Assembly (NCBI RefSeq): GCF_016458825.1
Contig: NZ_CP066744.1
Span: forward strand, 1,547,868-1,611,867
Direction of reading: 5' to 3'
DNA from: Miniphocaeibacter halophilus
GTDB lineage: Bacteria; Bacillota; Clostridia; Tissierellales; Peptoniphilaceae
Length of the DNA: 64,000 nucleotides
The position numbers and the translations under genes were made by a program. Position 1 is the first letter of the stretch, and each line of letters begins with the position of its first letter. Below are positions 29,134 to 37,109 of this stretch, one piece after another. Under the pieces are notes generated by a model, which had not been told where the DNA came from, searched no databases, and saw only the letters and a list, made by a program, of their open reading frames with translations.

Positions 29134-30597
29134 ATGAATATATTATTAAATTTAGATAATTTTCATGAGGATTTTATTAAGTTTTACTTAGAAGATTATA
29201 TTGATAGAAAGATGTCTGTTTTAATTATTCCTTTTTCTTTTCATGAGGATTATATTAAAACTCCAAAGGAATGGGATAGAGAATTTAAGTTTCAAAAGGG
29301 AGAGGCTTATAATAAGTTAACGACTCCTTTTCTTGACTATGGTATTTTTGAAGAAAATATTAAATGGCTTAACTATTTTTTGGATAATCGAGAAACGGCT
29401 AAAAGAAAAATTGAAAATGCAGATATTATATATTTTCAAGGTGGATATCCAGACAAATTAATGAGTAGATTAAAAGAGTTTGATATTGTGGATACTATTA
29501 AAAATTATAAAGGAATTATTATGGGTGCTTCAGCTGGTGCAATGATTCAATTTAAAGAATATCACTTAACGCCTGATGACGATTACTATGAATATGGGTA
29601 CTATGAGGGACTAGGATTTATAGACGATTTTGAAATAGAAGTTCATTATAGAAATACATACCAACAAAGGAAGTCTATGAGAAGGTATTTTTTGGAAAGA
29701 AAGAAAAAAATCTACTCCGTTGGAAACGAAGGGGCAATTGTTTTTTTAAATGGTGAAATAAAAACCTTTGGCGATGTTCAACTATATAATAATTTAGAGG
29801 AATTAAACAATATAAGGGTAGTTGAGGGGGATAATGTTTATTTAAGAGATTTAAACGATGATGATATTGAGACTATTTGGAGTTCACGTATGGAAATAGA
29901 AAATAATATTAACAGACTTTTTATTTCGGATATTTCTCAAGTTGAGTACATGATAAGAGAGAAAGATAATAAAAATAAATTTTTTGCAATTATGGAGAAG
30001 AAAAATAATAATCAAGTAGGATATTTGTATTTTAAAGAAGAAAAATATGTAACTGCAAGGATATTTTTAAATATCTTTAGTGAATATGAAGGGAATGGGT
30101 ATGGCACAGAAGCAGGACATATTTTATTAGATTATATTTTTTCTACGTCTAATGCAAGAAGAGTGGAAATTAGCATAAATTATTTAGATGAAAAAACAAA
30201 TAATTTATTAAACAATTTAGGTTTTAAAAAGGAAGCTCATTTTAAATCAAAAATATATAAAATAGATGAGTTTTTAGATGAATTAGTATATACGGTTTTT
30301 AAAGATGATTTTTATGAAATTACAAAGGATTTAAAAGTAAATTATAGTTTTGACGAATTTTATAATGCTTTGGAAAATGGTCATAAAGTTGAAATAATAT
30401 ATAATCGTCATAAATATTCTGTTTTTTGGGATTATATGGGGCATTTAGTATTTTGTGATGAAAGTGCAGATAATTATTTTGTGTATGAAAATTTTGACCA
30501 ATTAATTTCATCTGTAGAAATAAGTGAACATAATATATACGATTTAATAAAGAATAATTTAGCTGATAGTATTAATATAATCGAAGATATACATTAA
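29134..30597 (+). CDS. Fusion protein: peptidase E (S51)-like domain plus GNAT acetyltransferase
   Basis: A 487-residue cytoplasmic protein. Residues 1-220 resemble peptidase family S51 / class I glutamine amidotransferase-like folds: YFQGGYPDKL at about 100 and the nucleophile elbow GASAGAM with Ser133, as in dipeptidase E. Residues about 225-395 are a GNAT N-acetyltransferase, from VYLRDLNDDDIETIW to the acetyl-CoA block YEGNGYGTEAGHILLDYIF and NLGFKKEAHFKS. The last 90 residues form a domain I do not recognise. AAGGAG before ATG 29134 fixes the start; the ATG at 29095 is too early. S51 enzymes cleave N-terminal Asp dipeptides; the fused role is unknown. Confidence 0.82.
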   Translation: MNILLNLDNFHEDFIKFYLEDYIDRKMSVLIIPFSFHEDYIKTPKEWDREFKFQKGEAYNKLTTPFLDYGIFEENIKWLNYFLDNRETAKRKIENADIIYFQGGYPDKLMSRLKEFDIVDTIKNYKGIIMGASAGAMIQFKEYHLTPDDDYYEYGYYEGLGFIDDFEIEVHYRNTYQQRKSMRRYFLERKKKIYSVGNEGAIVFLNGEIKTFGDVQLYNNLEELNNIRVVEGDNVYLRDLNDDDIETIWSSRMEIENNINRLFISDISQVEYMIREKDNKNKFFAIMEKKNNNQVGYLYFKEEKYVTARIFLNIFSEYEGNGYGTEAGHILLDYIFSTSNARRVEISINYLDEKTNNLLNNLGFKKEAHFKSKIYKIDEFLDELVYTVFKDDFYEITKDLKVNYSFDEFYNALENGHKVEIIYNRHKYSVFWDYMGHLVFCDESADNYFVYENFDQLISSVEISEHNIYDLIKNNLADSINIIEDIH

Positions 30598-30648
30598 AAT
30601 CAATAGATGTGAAAACACTAATATGGTTTTTAATTAAAACTAAATATT

Positions 30649-30692
30649 AAAAAGGTCTTGCTTTGGATATTATCCTAAAACAAGACCTTTTT
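30649..30692. terminator. Bidirectional intrinsic terminator between convergent genes
   Basis: AAAAAGGTCTTG (30649-30660) pairs with CAAGACCTTTTT (30681-30692), with inner GGATA/TATCC. T/A tracts on both sides suit both the plus-strand fusion gene and the minus-strand thioredoxin-like gene. Confidence 0.88.
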
Positions 30693-30708
30693 ATAAAAAA
30701 TATAAAAA

Positions 30709-31017
30709 TTATAAATATTCTTTTATTGTATTAACAATGGTTTCTTTTTCTTGATATCCTGAAATAGCCTTTACCATTTTACCGTCTTTAAATATCATTG
30801 TTGTTGGTGCACTAAAAATAACATATTTTCTTGCTAATTCAAGATTTTCTTTAATATTTACCTTGTATACTTTGTAACCTTCGGCTTCTTTTGCAATTTC
30901 ATCAATAATAGGCTCTAAGGCAGCACAAGGTACACAATCTTCTTTCCAAAAATCTATAACTACAGGAATATTAGAATTAAGAACCTCTTGTTCAAAATTC
31001 TCAGTTGTTATATTCAT
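30709..31017 (-). CDS. Thioredoxin-like protein
   Basis: A 102-residue thioredoxin fold. The active site is C-V-P-C in DFWKEDCVPCAAL rather than the classic WCGPC, with two residues between Trp-Lys and the first Cys region changed; the cis-proline loop is FSAPTTMIFKDG. Such CxPC variants keep redox activity in known relatives, but the potential will differ. The ATG lies inside the end of the upstream GNAT gene (17-bp overlap), so the two are cotranscribed. AGGAGGAT upstream of the start is a good ribosome site. Confidence 0.88.
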   Translation of the reverse strand: MNITTENFEQEVLNSNIPVVIDFWKEDCVPCAALEPIIDEIAKEAEGYKVYKVNIKENLELARKYVIFSAPTTMIFKDGKMVKAISGYQEKETIVNTIKEYL

Positions 31018-31519
31018 AATAATCCTCCAAGTTTTTCTTTTTATTATATATTACTTCATTAAACCCAAATTTATCAAATAAATTATAAGCAGGAATATTA
31101 TTTAGGTTTAAGTACAGATATAGGTATTCAAATCCTTCGTTTAATAATTTATAGCATGTATTTTCTAAAAGTATAGTTGCTACATCTTTTCTTTGATAGT
31201 CAGGATTTGTAAATAAATAGGTAATAGTCGGCTCACCTTTAAAAATGCAAAGTAACAAACCACCAATTATTTTATCATCTTTTTCTATAACTGATGAAAG
31301 ATTAGGCATAAATTCCCCATAAAGACCCTTGAAAACATTACTTATTTCATCTTGAAAATCCTCTAGAGTATCACCTTCAAAATCAACTGAATTGGAATAT
31401 GCTTTGTACATAGTGTTAGCTAATTCATCACTCATTTCATAAAAAACCTGATTAACATCTTCGTTTGATTTGTAATATCCATCAGCTAAATTGAGTTTCA
31501 TTTTTATACGGTCAACCAT
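31001..31519 (-). CDS. GNAT family N-acetyltransferase
   Basis: A 172-residue acetyltransferase. The acetyl-CoA binding region is seen as IGGLLLCIFKGEPTITYLFTNPDYQRKDVATILLENTCYKL (the Q/R-x-x-G/A loop slightly degenerate), followed by NNIPAYNLFDKFGFNEVIYNKKKN, the usual last strands. Substrate unknown. GGGAGGTG lies just before the ATG. It overlaps the thioredoxin-like gene, and homoserine dehydrogenase ends 36 bp upstream, so all three may form one minus-strand unit. Confidence 0.85.
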   Translation of the reverse strand: MVDRIKMKLNLADGYYKSNEDVNQVFYEMSDELANTMYKAYSNSVDFEGDTLEDFQDEISNVFKGLYGEFMPNLSSVIEKDDKIIGGLLLCIFKGEPTITYLFTNPDYQRKDVATILLENTCYKLLNEGFEYLYLYLNLNNIPAYNLFDKFGFNEVIYNKKKNLEDYYEYNN

Positions 31520-31555
31520 AACGCACCTCCCTATAAGTACATTATACCCATATAA

Positions 31556-32770
31556 TTAATATCCAATTTTTGCAAGGAAATATTCTTTTTCATCAATATT
31601 ATATTTTTTAAGTAAATCAATAATATTGAACTTACTAATATTTTTTAATATTAGAATACTGTTATTGTCAACAGTTTCATTTTTTTCTAAATTATTAGTA
31701 TTTTTTAAATCGGAAATTAAATCTTCATTTATATCTGTTCTTAAATAATAACTTCCTTTAATTTCATGGTTTAAACTTGTTGATTCTTTTAAATGGAAAT
31801 CTTCAATACTTGTATTGTCTAGGAAGATATCAATAATATCCCTACAAACAGCATCTCCTGTTGGAAGTTTTCCTGCTCCGGCACCATAGAACTTTAAAGG
31901 TCCTACATTGCTACCCTCAAATGAAATAGAGTTAAAAGCCATACTTACTGTTGAAAAATAATCTTCATTTGTAACAATTGTAGGCTCAACAAAGGCAGTA
32001 TATCCTTTATTTTTATCGAAGGTAGATGTTGCTAAAAGTTTAATAGTAGAATTGTTTTTTTCTAAATATTCAACGTCACATAGTTCAATTGTAGATATAC
32101 CAAAAGTGTCAATATTTTCTTCCCTAATATCAACGCCAAAGGCTATGGAACTTAAAATTCTTAATTTCCTCATTGTGTCTAAACCTTCAACGTCATCTGT
32201 AGGATCTGCTTCTGCATAGCCTAGTTCTTGAGCATCTTTTAATATGTCTTTATATGATAATTTCTCTTTAAACATTCTCGAAAGTATATAATTACATGTA
32301 CCATTTAATATTCCTTGTAGGGACTCTATGTCATTTAACATTATTTCTTCCCTTAAAGGTTTTATTATTGGTATTCCACCACCAACTGAAGCTTCGTAGA
32401 GGAACTTAACTTTATTTTCAAGAGCAGTAGAGTGAAGCTCTTTAAAATAAGCAGAAACTACAGATTTATTAGCAGTAACAACATTTTTTCCGGCTTTTAA
32501 GGACTTAGAAATATATTCAAATCCCTTTTCTAAAGCTCCGGTAAGTTCAACTACAATATCAATTTCTGGATCATTAAGAATTATATTAAAATCATTAGTT
32601 AGAGTAATGCCATCAACAATATCTCTTTCCTTGTTAATATCGTTAACTAAGATAGTTTTTATATAAAAATCCTGGTTAATTATTTCTTTTATTTTTTCTC
32701 TACGCTCTAGAAGTATTTCATATACTCCTTGTCCAACTGTTCCAAAACCTAGTATTGCTATATTTTTCAT
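31556..32770 (-). CDS. hom: Homoserine dehydrogenase
   Basis: Reduces aspartate semialdehyde to homoserine for threonine and methionine synthesis. NAD(P)-binding GFGTVGQGVYEILLERR at the amino end, the VVTANKS strand, GILNGTCNYILSRM and the substrate block ADPTDDVEGLDTMRKLRIL are all present. The 404-residue length leaves only a short, diverged carboxy-terminal region (about 340-404) in place of a standard ACT domain, so threonine feedback may be weak or altered. GAGGTG precedes the ATG. No other threonine pathway genes are nearby. Confidence 0.95.
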   Translation of the reverse strand: MKNIAILGFGTVGQGVYEILLERREKIKEIINQDFYIKTILVNDINKERDIVDGITLTNDFNIILNDPEIDIVVELTGALEKGFEYISKSLKAGKNVVTANKSVVSAYFKELHSTALENKVKFLYEASVGGGIPIIKPLREEIMLNDIESLQGILNGTCNYILSRMFKEKLSYKDILKDAQELGYAEADPTDDVEGLDTMRKLRILSSIAFGVDIREENIDTFGISTIELCDVEYLEKNNSTIKLLATSTFDKNKGYTAFVEPTIVTNEDYFSTVSMAFNSISFEGSNVGPLKFYGAGAGKLPTGDAVCRDIIDIFLDNTSIEDFHLKESTSLNHEIKGSYYLRTDINEDLISDLKNTNNLEKNETVDNNSILILKNISKFNIIDLLKKYNIDEKEYFLAKIGY

Positions 32771-33017
32771 ATTTCACCTCTGTAAATTATTGTATATAAT
32801 TATATATGTTATTGAAATAAAATTCAATTATATTTAGGTAACTAAAGTTATTTTTTAATTAATAACCATATCTTTTTTATATTTTATTAAAAAACATTAA
32901 TTTATTATCGTATAAGTATACATTTTTACTAAAATATTATTACATTAATATCTTTATGATTTTTGTATAATAGTTTTTATGATATACTTTTTTTATGTAA
33001 ATATTTGAGGTGAATAT

Positions 33018-33434
33018 ATGAAAACAAGTAAAGAAGTTGCAAAAGTTGCAATAAAATTAGCATTATCAGAAAATTTTGACGAAGAGAGAGAATTAAAAAA
33101 AGAGTTTGAAACAGTTGGAATAAAATCATGTGCAGTTAATATAGGTGGAAATATATTAAATTCCATACCTAAATTATTAGAATCGGCATTAGTTAGTGCT
33201 AAAAGAAATAATTTAGTTGGAGATAATCATGTGTATGACGGAGCAGTATTAGGTGCAACGAAAGAGGCATTAAATCAAATAATTGAAAAAGCTTCAGGTC
33301 TTAATGCAGGTGGTAAAATTGGAATAGCAAGGGGAGAAGACCATATTGCAGTTTGTATATTCATTTCAGTTGGACTACTTCATCTTAATGAATTATCTAT
33401 AGGACTTGGACACAGAGTTATACCAATTAATTAA
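33018..33434 (+). CDS. HutP family RNA-binding regulator
   Basis: A 138-residue protein matching HutP, the Bacillus antiterminator that binds UAG-rich hut mRNA when L-histidine and Mg2+ are present. Diagnostic is the carboxy-terminal half: GLNAGGKIGIARGEDHIAVCIFISVGLLHLNELSIGLGHRVIP. GAGGTG precedes the ATG. No histidine-utilisation gene lies in the window. The next gene downstream is an amino-acid transporter whose two binding-protein genes are separated by a UAG-rich tract and a terminator, a possible target. Known activity is for the family; the target here is inference. Confidence 0.88.
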   Translation: MKTSKEVAKVAIKLALSENFDEERELKKEFETVGIKSCAVNIGGNILNSIPKLLESALVSAKRNNLVGDNHVYDGAVLGATKEALNQIIEKASGLNAGGKIGIARGEDHIAVCIFISVGLLHLNELSIGLGHRVIPIN

Positions 33435-33458
33435 GAGTTATTGATATTATATTATATA

Positions 33459-33487
33459 TTGACAAACTCTTGTTATCATATTATGAT
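33459..33487 (+). promoter_or_regulatory. Promoter of the T-box/ABC transporter operon
   Basis: TTGACA (33459-33464), 17 bp, TATGAT (33482-33487). Confidence 0.82.
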
Positions 33488-33493
33488 ATAAGG

Positions 33494-33723
33494 AATAAAT
33501 GCAAAGATAGAGAAAAGTAAAATTTGAGTTTCTTAGAGAGTTGTTATTTGGTGAAAGACAATAAATGATTTTTTTACGATTCGCTCTAGAGCTAATAAGG
33601 TGAAATAAAGTAGTCTTATTCGGAGATTCCCGTTAAAGAATAGCAAGTGATGATTTTTTTATCATAATTTGGGTGGTACCGCGGAATATAGCTTTCGTCC
33701 CTTTTGGGATGAAGGCTTTTTTT
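33494..33723 (+). ncRNA. T-box leader, most likely phenylalanine specific
   Basis: The T-box core GGGTGGTACCGCGG is at 33671-33684 and the terminator is AGCTTTCGTCCC (33690-33701) / GGGATGAAGGCT (33706-33717) plus T-run. Stem I closes AGAG/CTCT; aligned on that stem with the serS leader, the specifier is TTC (33580-33582), one purine (G) before the lower stem. The TGGT of the core pairs with ACCA, so the tRNA has A73. tRNA-Phe has A73, whereas tRNA-Ser and tRNA-Trp have G73. Both signs favour Phe. It should switch on the transporter below when uncharged tRNA-Phe accumulates. Confidence 0.88.
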
Positions 33724-33833
33724 ATTACCTAAATCTATAATATAAATATTTAATCATCACAATATGTCAGGGTAGCACTTTAGTAATTTTAAATAAAATA
33801 ATTAAAAGATATATATTACGGAGGGACTGGGGT

Positions 33834-34850
33834 ATGAAAATTTTAAAAAAAATATTGGCAATAGGAGTAGTAACGTCACTTTTATTAACAGGATGTAGTA
33901 ATGACAATGGAAAAGAAACAGATAAGGCAGCAACAGATAAAACTTCAGATACTAAAGCTGAGTTTACTATAGGAATAAATCAATTGTTGGACCACCAAGC
34001 TTTAGACAGTGCAAGAGAGGGTTTTAAAGATGGCCTAGAAGAACTAGGAGTAGATGTTAAATTTGAAGAAAAAAATGCACAAGGGGACATGGGAGTAGCT
34101 TCACAAATTGCAGAAAAATTTATTTCTGACAAAGTAGATATGATTTTCTCCATAGGAACTCAAGCAACTCAATCTTCAGCACAAGCAGTTACAAAAGCTT
34201 CAGCAGACATACCTATAGTTTTCTCTGCTGTTACAGATGCTGTTGATGCCGGACTTATGGATAATCATGAAAAGCCGGGAGTAAATGTTACAGGTGTTTT
34301 AGATGCTGCAGATGTTAAATCTCAATTGGAAATATTTAAGGAATTAGATCCAGAAATAAAAACAATTGGAATTATATATAACACTAGTGAGCAAAATAGT
34401 ACAACACAAGTGGAACAAGTTGAAAAAATAGCTCCGGAAGTAGGTTTGGAAGTTAAGACAACAGGAATAAATAGTATAAACGACATGGCACAATCACTAC
34501 AAACTCTATTATCAGATATAGATGCACTTTATGTTGTTTCAGATAATATGGTAGCAAATTCAGTAGACTTAGTTAGTGAAGCACTTAATGAGAAAAAGAT
34601 GATTTCTATTTGTGCAGAGGAGTCTCAGGTAGATGGTGGAATTCTTTTAAGTAATGGTTCTAAATTCTACGATATGGGTAAGCAGGCTGCTGAAAAAGCT
34701 AAAGCGATTTTAGTTGATGGAACAGACCCAGGAACAATACCGGTAGAGTTAGGAAAAACTAAGACTATGAAAGTAAATGAAACTACTTTGGAAAAATTAG
34801 GATTAGATAAGAATTTACCAATTTTTGAAAATGCAGAATTTGTCAAATAG
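33834..34850 (+). CDS. ABC transporter substrate-binding lipoprotein, TrpX-like (copy 1)
   Basis: A 338-residue binding protein with lipobox LLTGC (Cys21), so a membrane-anchored lipoprotein. It belongs to the DUF534/TrpX group: FTIGINQLLDHQALDSAREGFKDGL, VDMIFSIGTQATQSSAQAV, VFSAVTDAVDAGL, and GIIYNTSEQNS are characteristic. The family is predicted to bind tryptophan or other aromatic amino acids. Here the leader reads phenylalanine, so Phe is a reasonable ligand. A second, similar binding protein follows after 322 bp of non-coding sequence, then permease and ATPase. CGGAGGGACTGGGGT precedes the ATG. Confidence 0.9.
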   Translation: MKILKKILAIGVVTSLLLTGCSNDNGKETDKAATDKTSDTKAEFTIGINQLLDHQALDSAREGFKDGLEELGVDVKFEEKNAQGDMGVASQIAEKFISDKVDMIFSIGTQATQSSAQAVTKASADIPIVFSAVTDAVDAGLMDNHEKPGVNVTGVLDAADVKSQLEIFKELDPEIKTIGIIYNTSEQNSTTQVEQVEKIAPEVGLEVKTTGINSINDMAQSLQTLLSDIDALYVVSDNMVANSVDLVSEALNEKKMISICAEESQVDGGILLSNGSKFYDMGKQAAEKAKAILVDGTDPGTIPVELGKTKTMKVNETTLEKLGLDKNLPIFENAEFVK

Positions 34851-34878
34851 TTGACTTTATTATTTTTTAAAAGTAAAA

Positions 34879-34973
34879 TAGTAGTATTAATGTAGCATTG
34901 TAGAATAGTAGAATTTTTAAATGATTTTAATTATGTAGGATAGTAGCAAAGTAGGGAAATAGAAAAGTTTTAG
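34879..34973 (+). promoter_or_regulatory. UAG-rich tract in front of an intergenic terminator
   Basis: Twelve TAG triplets fall within 95 nt, starting at 34879, 34882, 34893, 34901, 34906, 34909, 34936, 34941, 34944, 34952, 34960 and 34971, the last merging into the terminator stem. Repeated UAG/NAG triplets are the recognition signal of HutP and of TRAP-type proteins. The spacing is irregular (0, 2, 5 or 8 nt gaps) and does not match the four-nt gaps of B. subtilis hut or the two-to-three nt gaps of TRAP sites, so binding is only a hypothesis. Confidence 0.45.
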
Positions 34974-35014
34974 TCCCTTGTGCTTGTTGTGCATAAGGGA
35001 CTTTGTTTTATTTT
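34972..35014 (+). terminator. Intrinsic terminator between the two binding-protein genes
   Basis: AGTCCCTT (34972-34979) pairs with AAGGGACT (34995-35002), with inner TGC/GCA; TTTGTTTTATTTTT follows. It would limit read-through from copy 1 into copy 2, the permease and the ATPase. Confidence 0.85.
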
Positions 35015-35132
35015 TAAAAGAAAATATTTTAGTATAAAATAAATCAATTATATTATAAGATCTAAAGTCGTTTTTTATTTGATGAAATAGATAATATAAT
35101 TTTTTTATTTAAAACTTTTCTAAGTTTTGCAC

Positions 35133-35169
35133 TATTCCCACTGAACTACATGGAATAATAGGGGGAATA
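35133..35169 (+). promoter_or_regulatory. Possible hairpin covering the ribosome site of the second binding protein
   Basis: TATTCCC (35133-35139) is complementary to GGGAATA (35163-35169), which overlaps the GGGGGAA ribosome site of the gene at 35173. Pairing would hide the site; the loop is long, so this is tentative. Confidence 0.35.
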
Positions 35170-35172
35170 AAA

Positions 35173-36207
35173 ATGAAGAAAATTTGTAGAGTTGGTTTAT
35201 TAATAGCTTTATTAATGTTTACGGTTATAGGTTGTTCTAACAATAGTAGTAAAACTACTACAACAACAGGAACAAAAACAAATGTAAAAGAAACAAATTC
35301 AAGTGATGTGGATTTTACAATAGGAATTGCACAATTAGCAGAGCATCCAGCTTTGGACTCTGCCAGGGAAGGCTTTATTGATGGTTTAGACGAGTTAGGT
35401 GTAAGTGCTAAAATCAATTATAGCAATGCCCAGCAAGATGCTAGTGTTGCATCACAAATTGTTCAAAAATACGTTGGAGATAAGGTAGATTTAATTTATT
35501 CCATTGCTACTCCAACTACTCAGGCAGCGCAACAAGCAACAGCTGATTCAGAGGAAAAAACACCGGTACTTTTTTCAGCTGTAACAGATGCAGTAAAAGA
35601 AAAATTAGTAGAATCAAATGAAAAGCCAGGTGGAAATATTACAGGTACTTTAGATGAAGCACCGATGAAAGAACAATTAAGCATATTTAAAGAAATAGAT
35701 GATTCCATAGAAAATATAGGAATTATATATAACACAAGTGAAAGAAACAGTGAAGTACAAATTGAACAAGCTAAGGAATTAGAAGACGAATTAGGAATAA
35801 AAATAATAGAAATAGGCGTTAATAGTATTAATGATGTTACACAGGCTTTACAGTCTAAAGTAAAAGAGTTAGATGGAATTTACACTATTACAGATAATAT
35901 GATAGCTTCTAGTATTTCTATTATTTCAGAAATCGCTATTGAAAATAAACTAGTTACAGTTGGAGCTGAAGAAGCTCATGTTCAAGGCGGAATACTAATA
36001 TCAAATGGTATTAGTTATTATGAATTAGGAAAACAAACAGCGGAAATGGCTAAGAAAATATTAGTTGACGGTTTATCACCAAAAGATATTCCTGTAGAAA
36101 AATCTAAGACCTATATTAAAAATTATAATATTGAAACATTAAAGGCCCTAGATTTAAATGAGGAATTAAAAGTTTTTGAGGATGCAACAGAAATTTCTGC
36201 TGAATAA
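35173..36207 (+). CDS. ABC transporter substrate-binding lipoprotein, TrpX-like (copy 2)
   Basis: A 344-residue paralogue of the previous binding protein with lipobox VIGC (Cys21). The same family blocks are present: FTIGIAQLAEHPALDSAREGFIDGL, VDLIYSIATPTTQAAQQAT, LFSAVTDAVKEKL and GIIYNTSERNSEVQIEQA. The residues differ at many positions, so the two proteins may prefer different ligands or affinities. It lies 24 bp before the permease start and is probably its main partner. Start ATG 35173 follows GGGGGAATAAAA. Confidence 0.9.
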   Translation: MKKICRVGLLIALLMFTVIGCSNNSSKTTTTTGTKTNVKETNSSDVDFTIGIAQLAEHPALDSAREGFIDGLDELGVSAKINYSNAQQDASVASQIVQKYVGDKVDLIYSIATPTTQAAQQATADSEEKTPVLFSAVTDAVKEKLVESNEKPGGNITGTLDEAPMKEQLSIFKEIDDSIENIGIIYNTSERNSEVQIEQAKELEDELGIKIIEIGVNSINDVTQALQSKVKELDGIYTITDNMIASSISIISEIAIENKLVTVGAEEAHVQGGILISNGISYYELGKQTAEMAKKILVDGLSPKDIPVEKSKTYIKNYNIETLKALDLNEELKVFEDATEISAE

Positions 36208-36230
36208 TAAATTTTTTGGGGGGAACATTT

Positions 36231-37109
36231 TTGAATTTAATCTATACTACTATAGAACAAGGACTTATATATACAATACTCGGTATAGGTGTTTATCTTA
36301 CTTATAAAGTATTGGATATAGCAGATTTATCTGTCGATAGTACATTTCCATTTGGAGCGTTACTATTTGCAAAATTAGCTACAATGGGAATAGATCCGGT
36401 AATTGGTACTATAGGTACCTTTGTATTAGGAACACTAACCGGATTATTAGCAGCTTTACTATGTATAGGTCTAAAAATAAAACCATTGTTAGCAGGAATT
36501 TTAAATATGACAATTCTATACTCCATTAACTTAAGGATTAATGGAAAAGCCAATGTGCCATTATCCGGCTCAAAGGTAATATTCGACTATTTTTCTTTTG
36601 GTAATAAATATATAGATAGAATTATAGTGATGATTGTTATAGTTGCAATTGTAAAATTTCTAGTTGACAGATTTTTAAAAACAGAATCTGGATATATGCT
36701 TGTAGCAACAGGAGATAATAAGTCCTTAGTTAGATCCTTAGGAGAATCTTCAAACAAATATATTATAATTGGATTAATGTTATCAAATGGTTTAGTAGCA
36801 TTATCCGGTGCATTGTTAACTCAATCTCAAAAATTTGCAGATATGCAAATGGGACCGGGTACTATAGTTATTGCACTAGCTTCAATAATTATAGGAGATA
36901 CTATATTTAGATATAGAAATCTAAGAGGTACAACTAGGGTATTAATAGGTGCAATAATATATAAGGCCATAAATGCATTAGCATTAGAAGCTGGATTACA
37001 ACCATCAGACTTTAAGATGGTAACAGGTATTATTGTAGTGTTGTTTATTGCCTATAACAACGGATATGCAAATTGGCAAATAAAGAAGCGTAGTAAGGAG
37101 CGAATTTAA
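36231..37109 (+). CDS. ABC transporter permease, TrpY-like
   Basis: A 292-residue membrane subunit of the TrpXYZ-type importer. The block GVYLTYKVLDIADLSVDSTFPFGALLFAK is typical of this permease group, and eight or more hydrophobic segments follow. TTG 36231 is the likely start, because GGGGGGAAC lies seven to twelve bases upstream; an earlier in-frame TTG at 36216 would put that site inside the gene. The ATPase begins on its last base (TTTAATG). Confidence 0.9.
   Translation: MNLIYTTIEQGLIYTILGIGVYLTYKVLDIADLSVDSTFPFGALLFAKLATMGIDPVIGTIGTFVLGTLTGLLAALLCIGLKIKPLLAGILNMTILYSINLRINGKANVPLSGSKVIFDYFSFGNKYIDRIIVMIVIVAIVKFLVDRFLKTESGYMLVATGDNKSLVRSLGESSNKYIIIGLMLSNGLVALSGALLTQSQKFADMQMGPGTIVIALASIIIGDTIFRYRNLRGTTRVLIGAIIYKAINALALEAGLQPSDFKMVTGIIVVLFIAYNNGYANWQIKKRSKERI

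Noticed and set aside
33580-33583. Reading the second T-box specifier as TCG (serine)
   Set aside because: TCG would leave C instead of a purine before the lower stem, and the TGGT bulge needs a tRNA with A73, while tRNA-Ser has G73.
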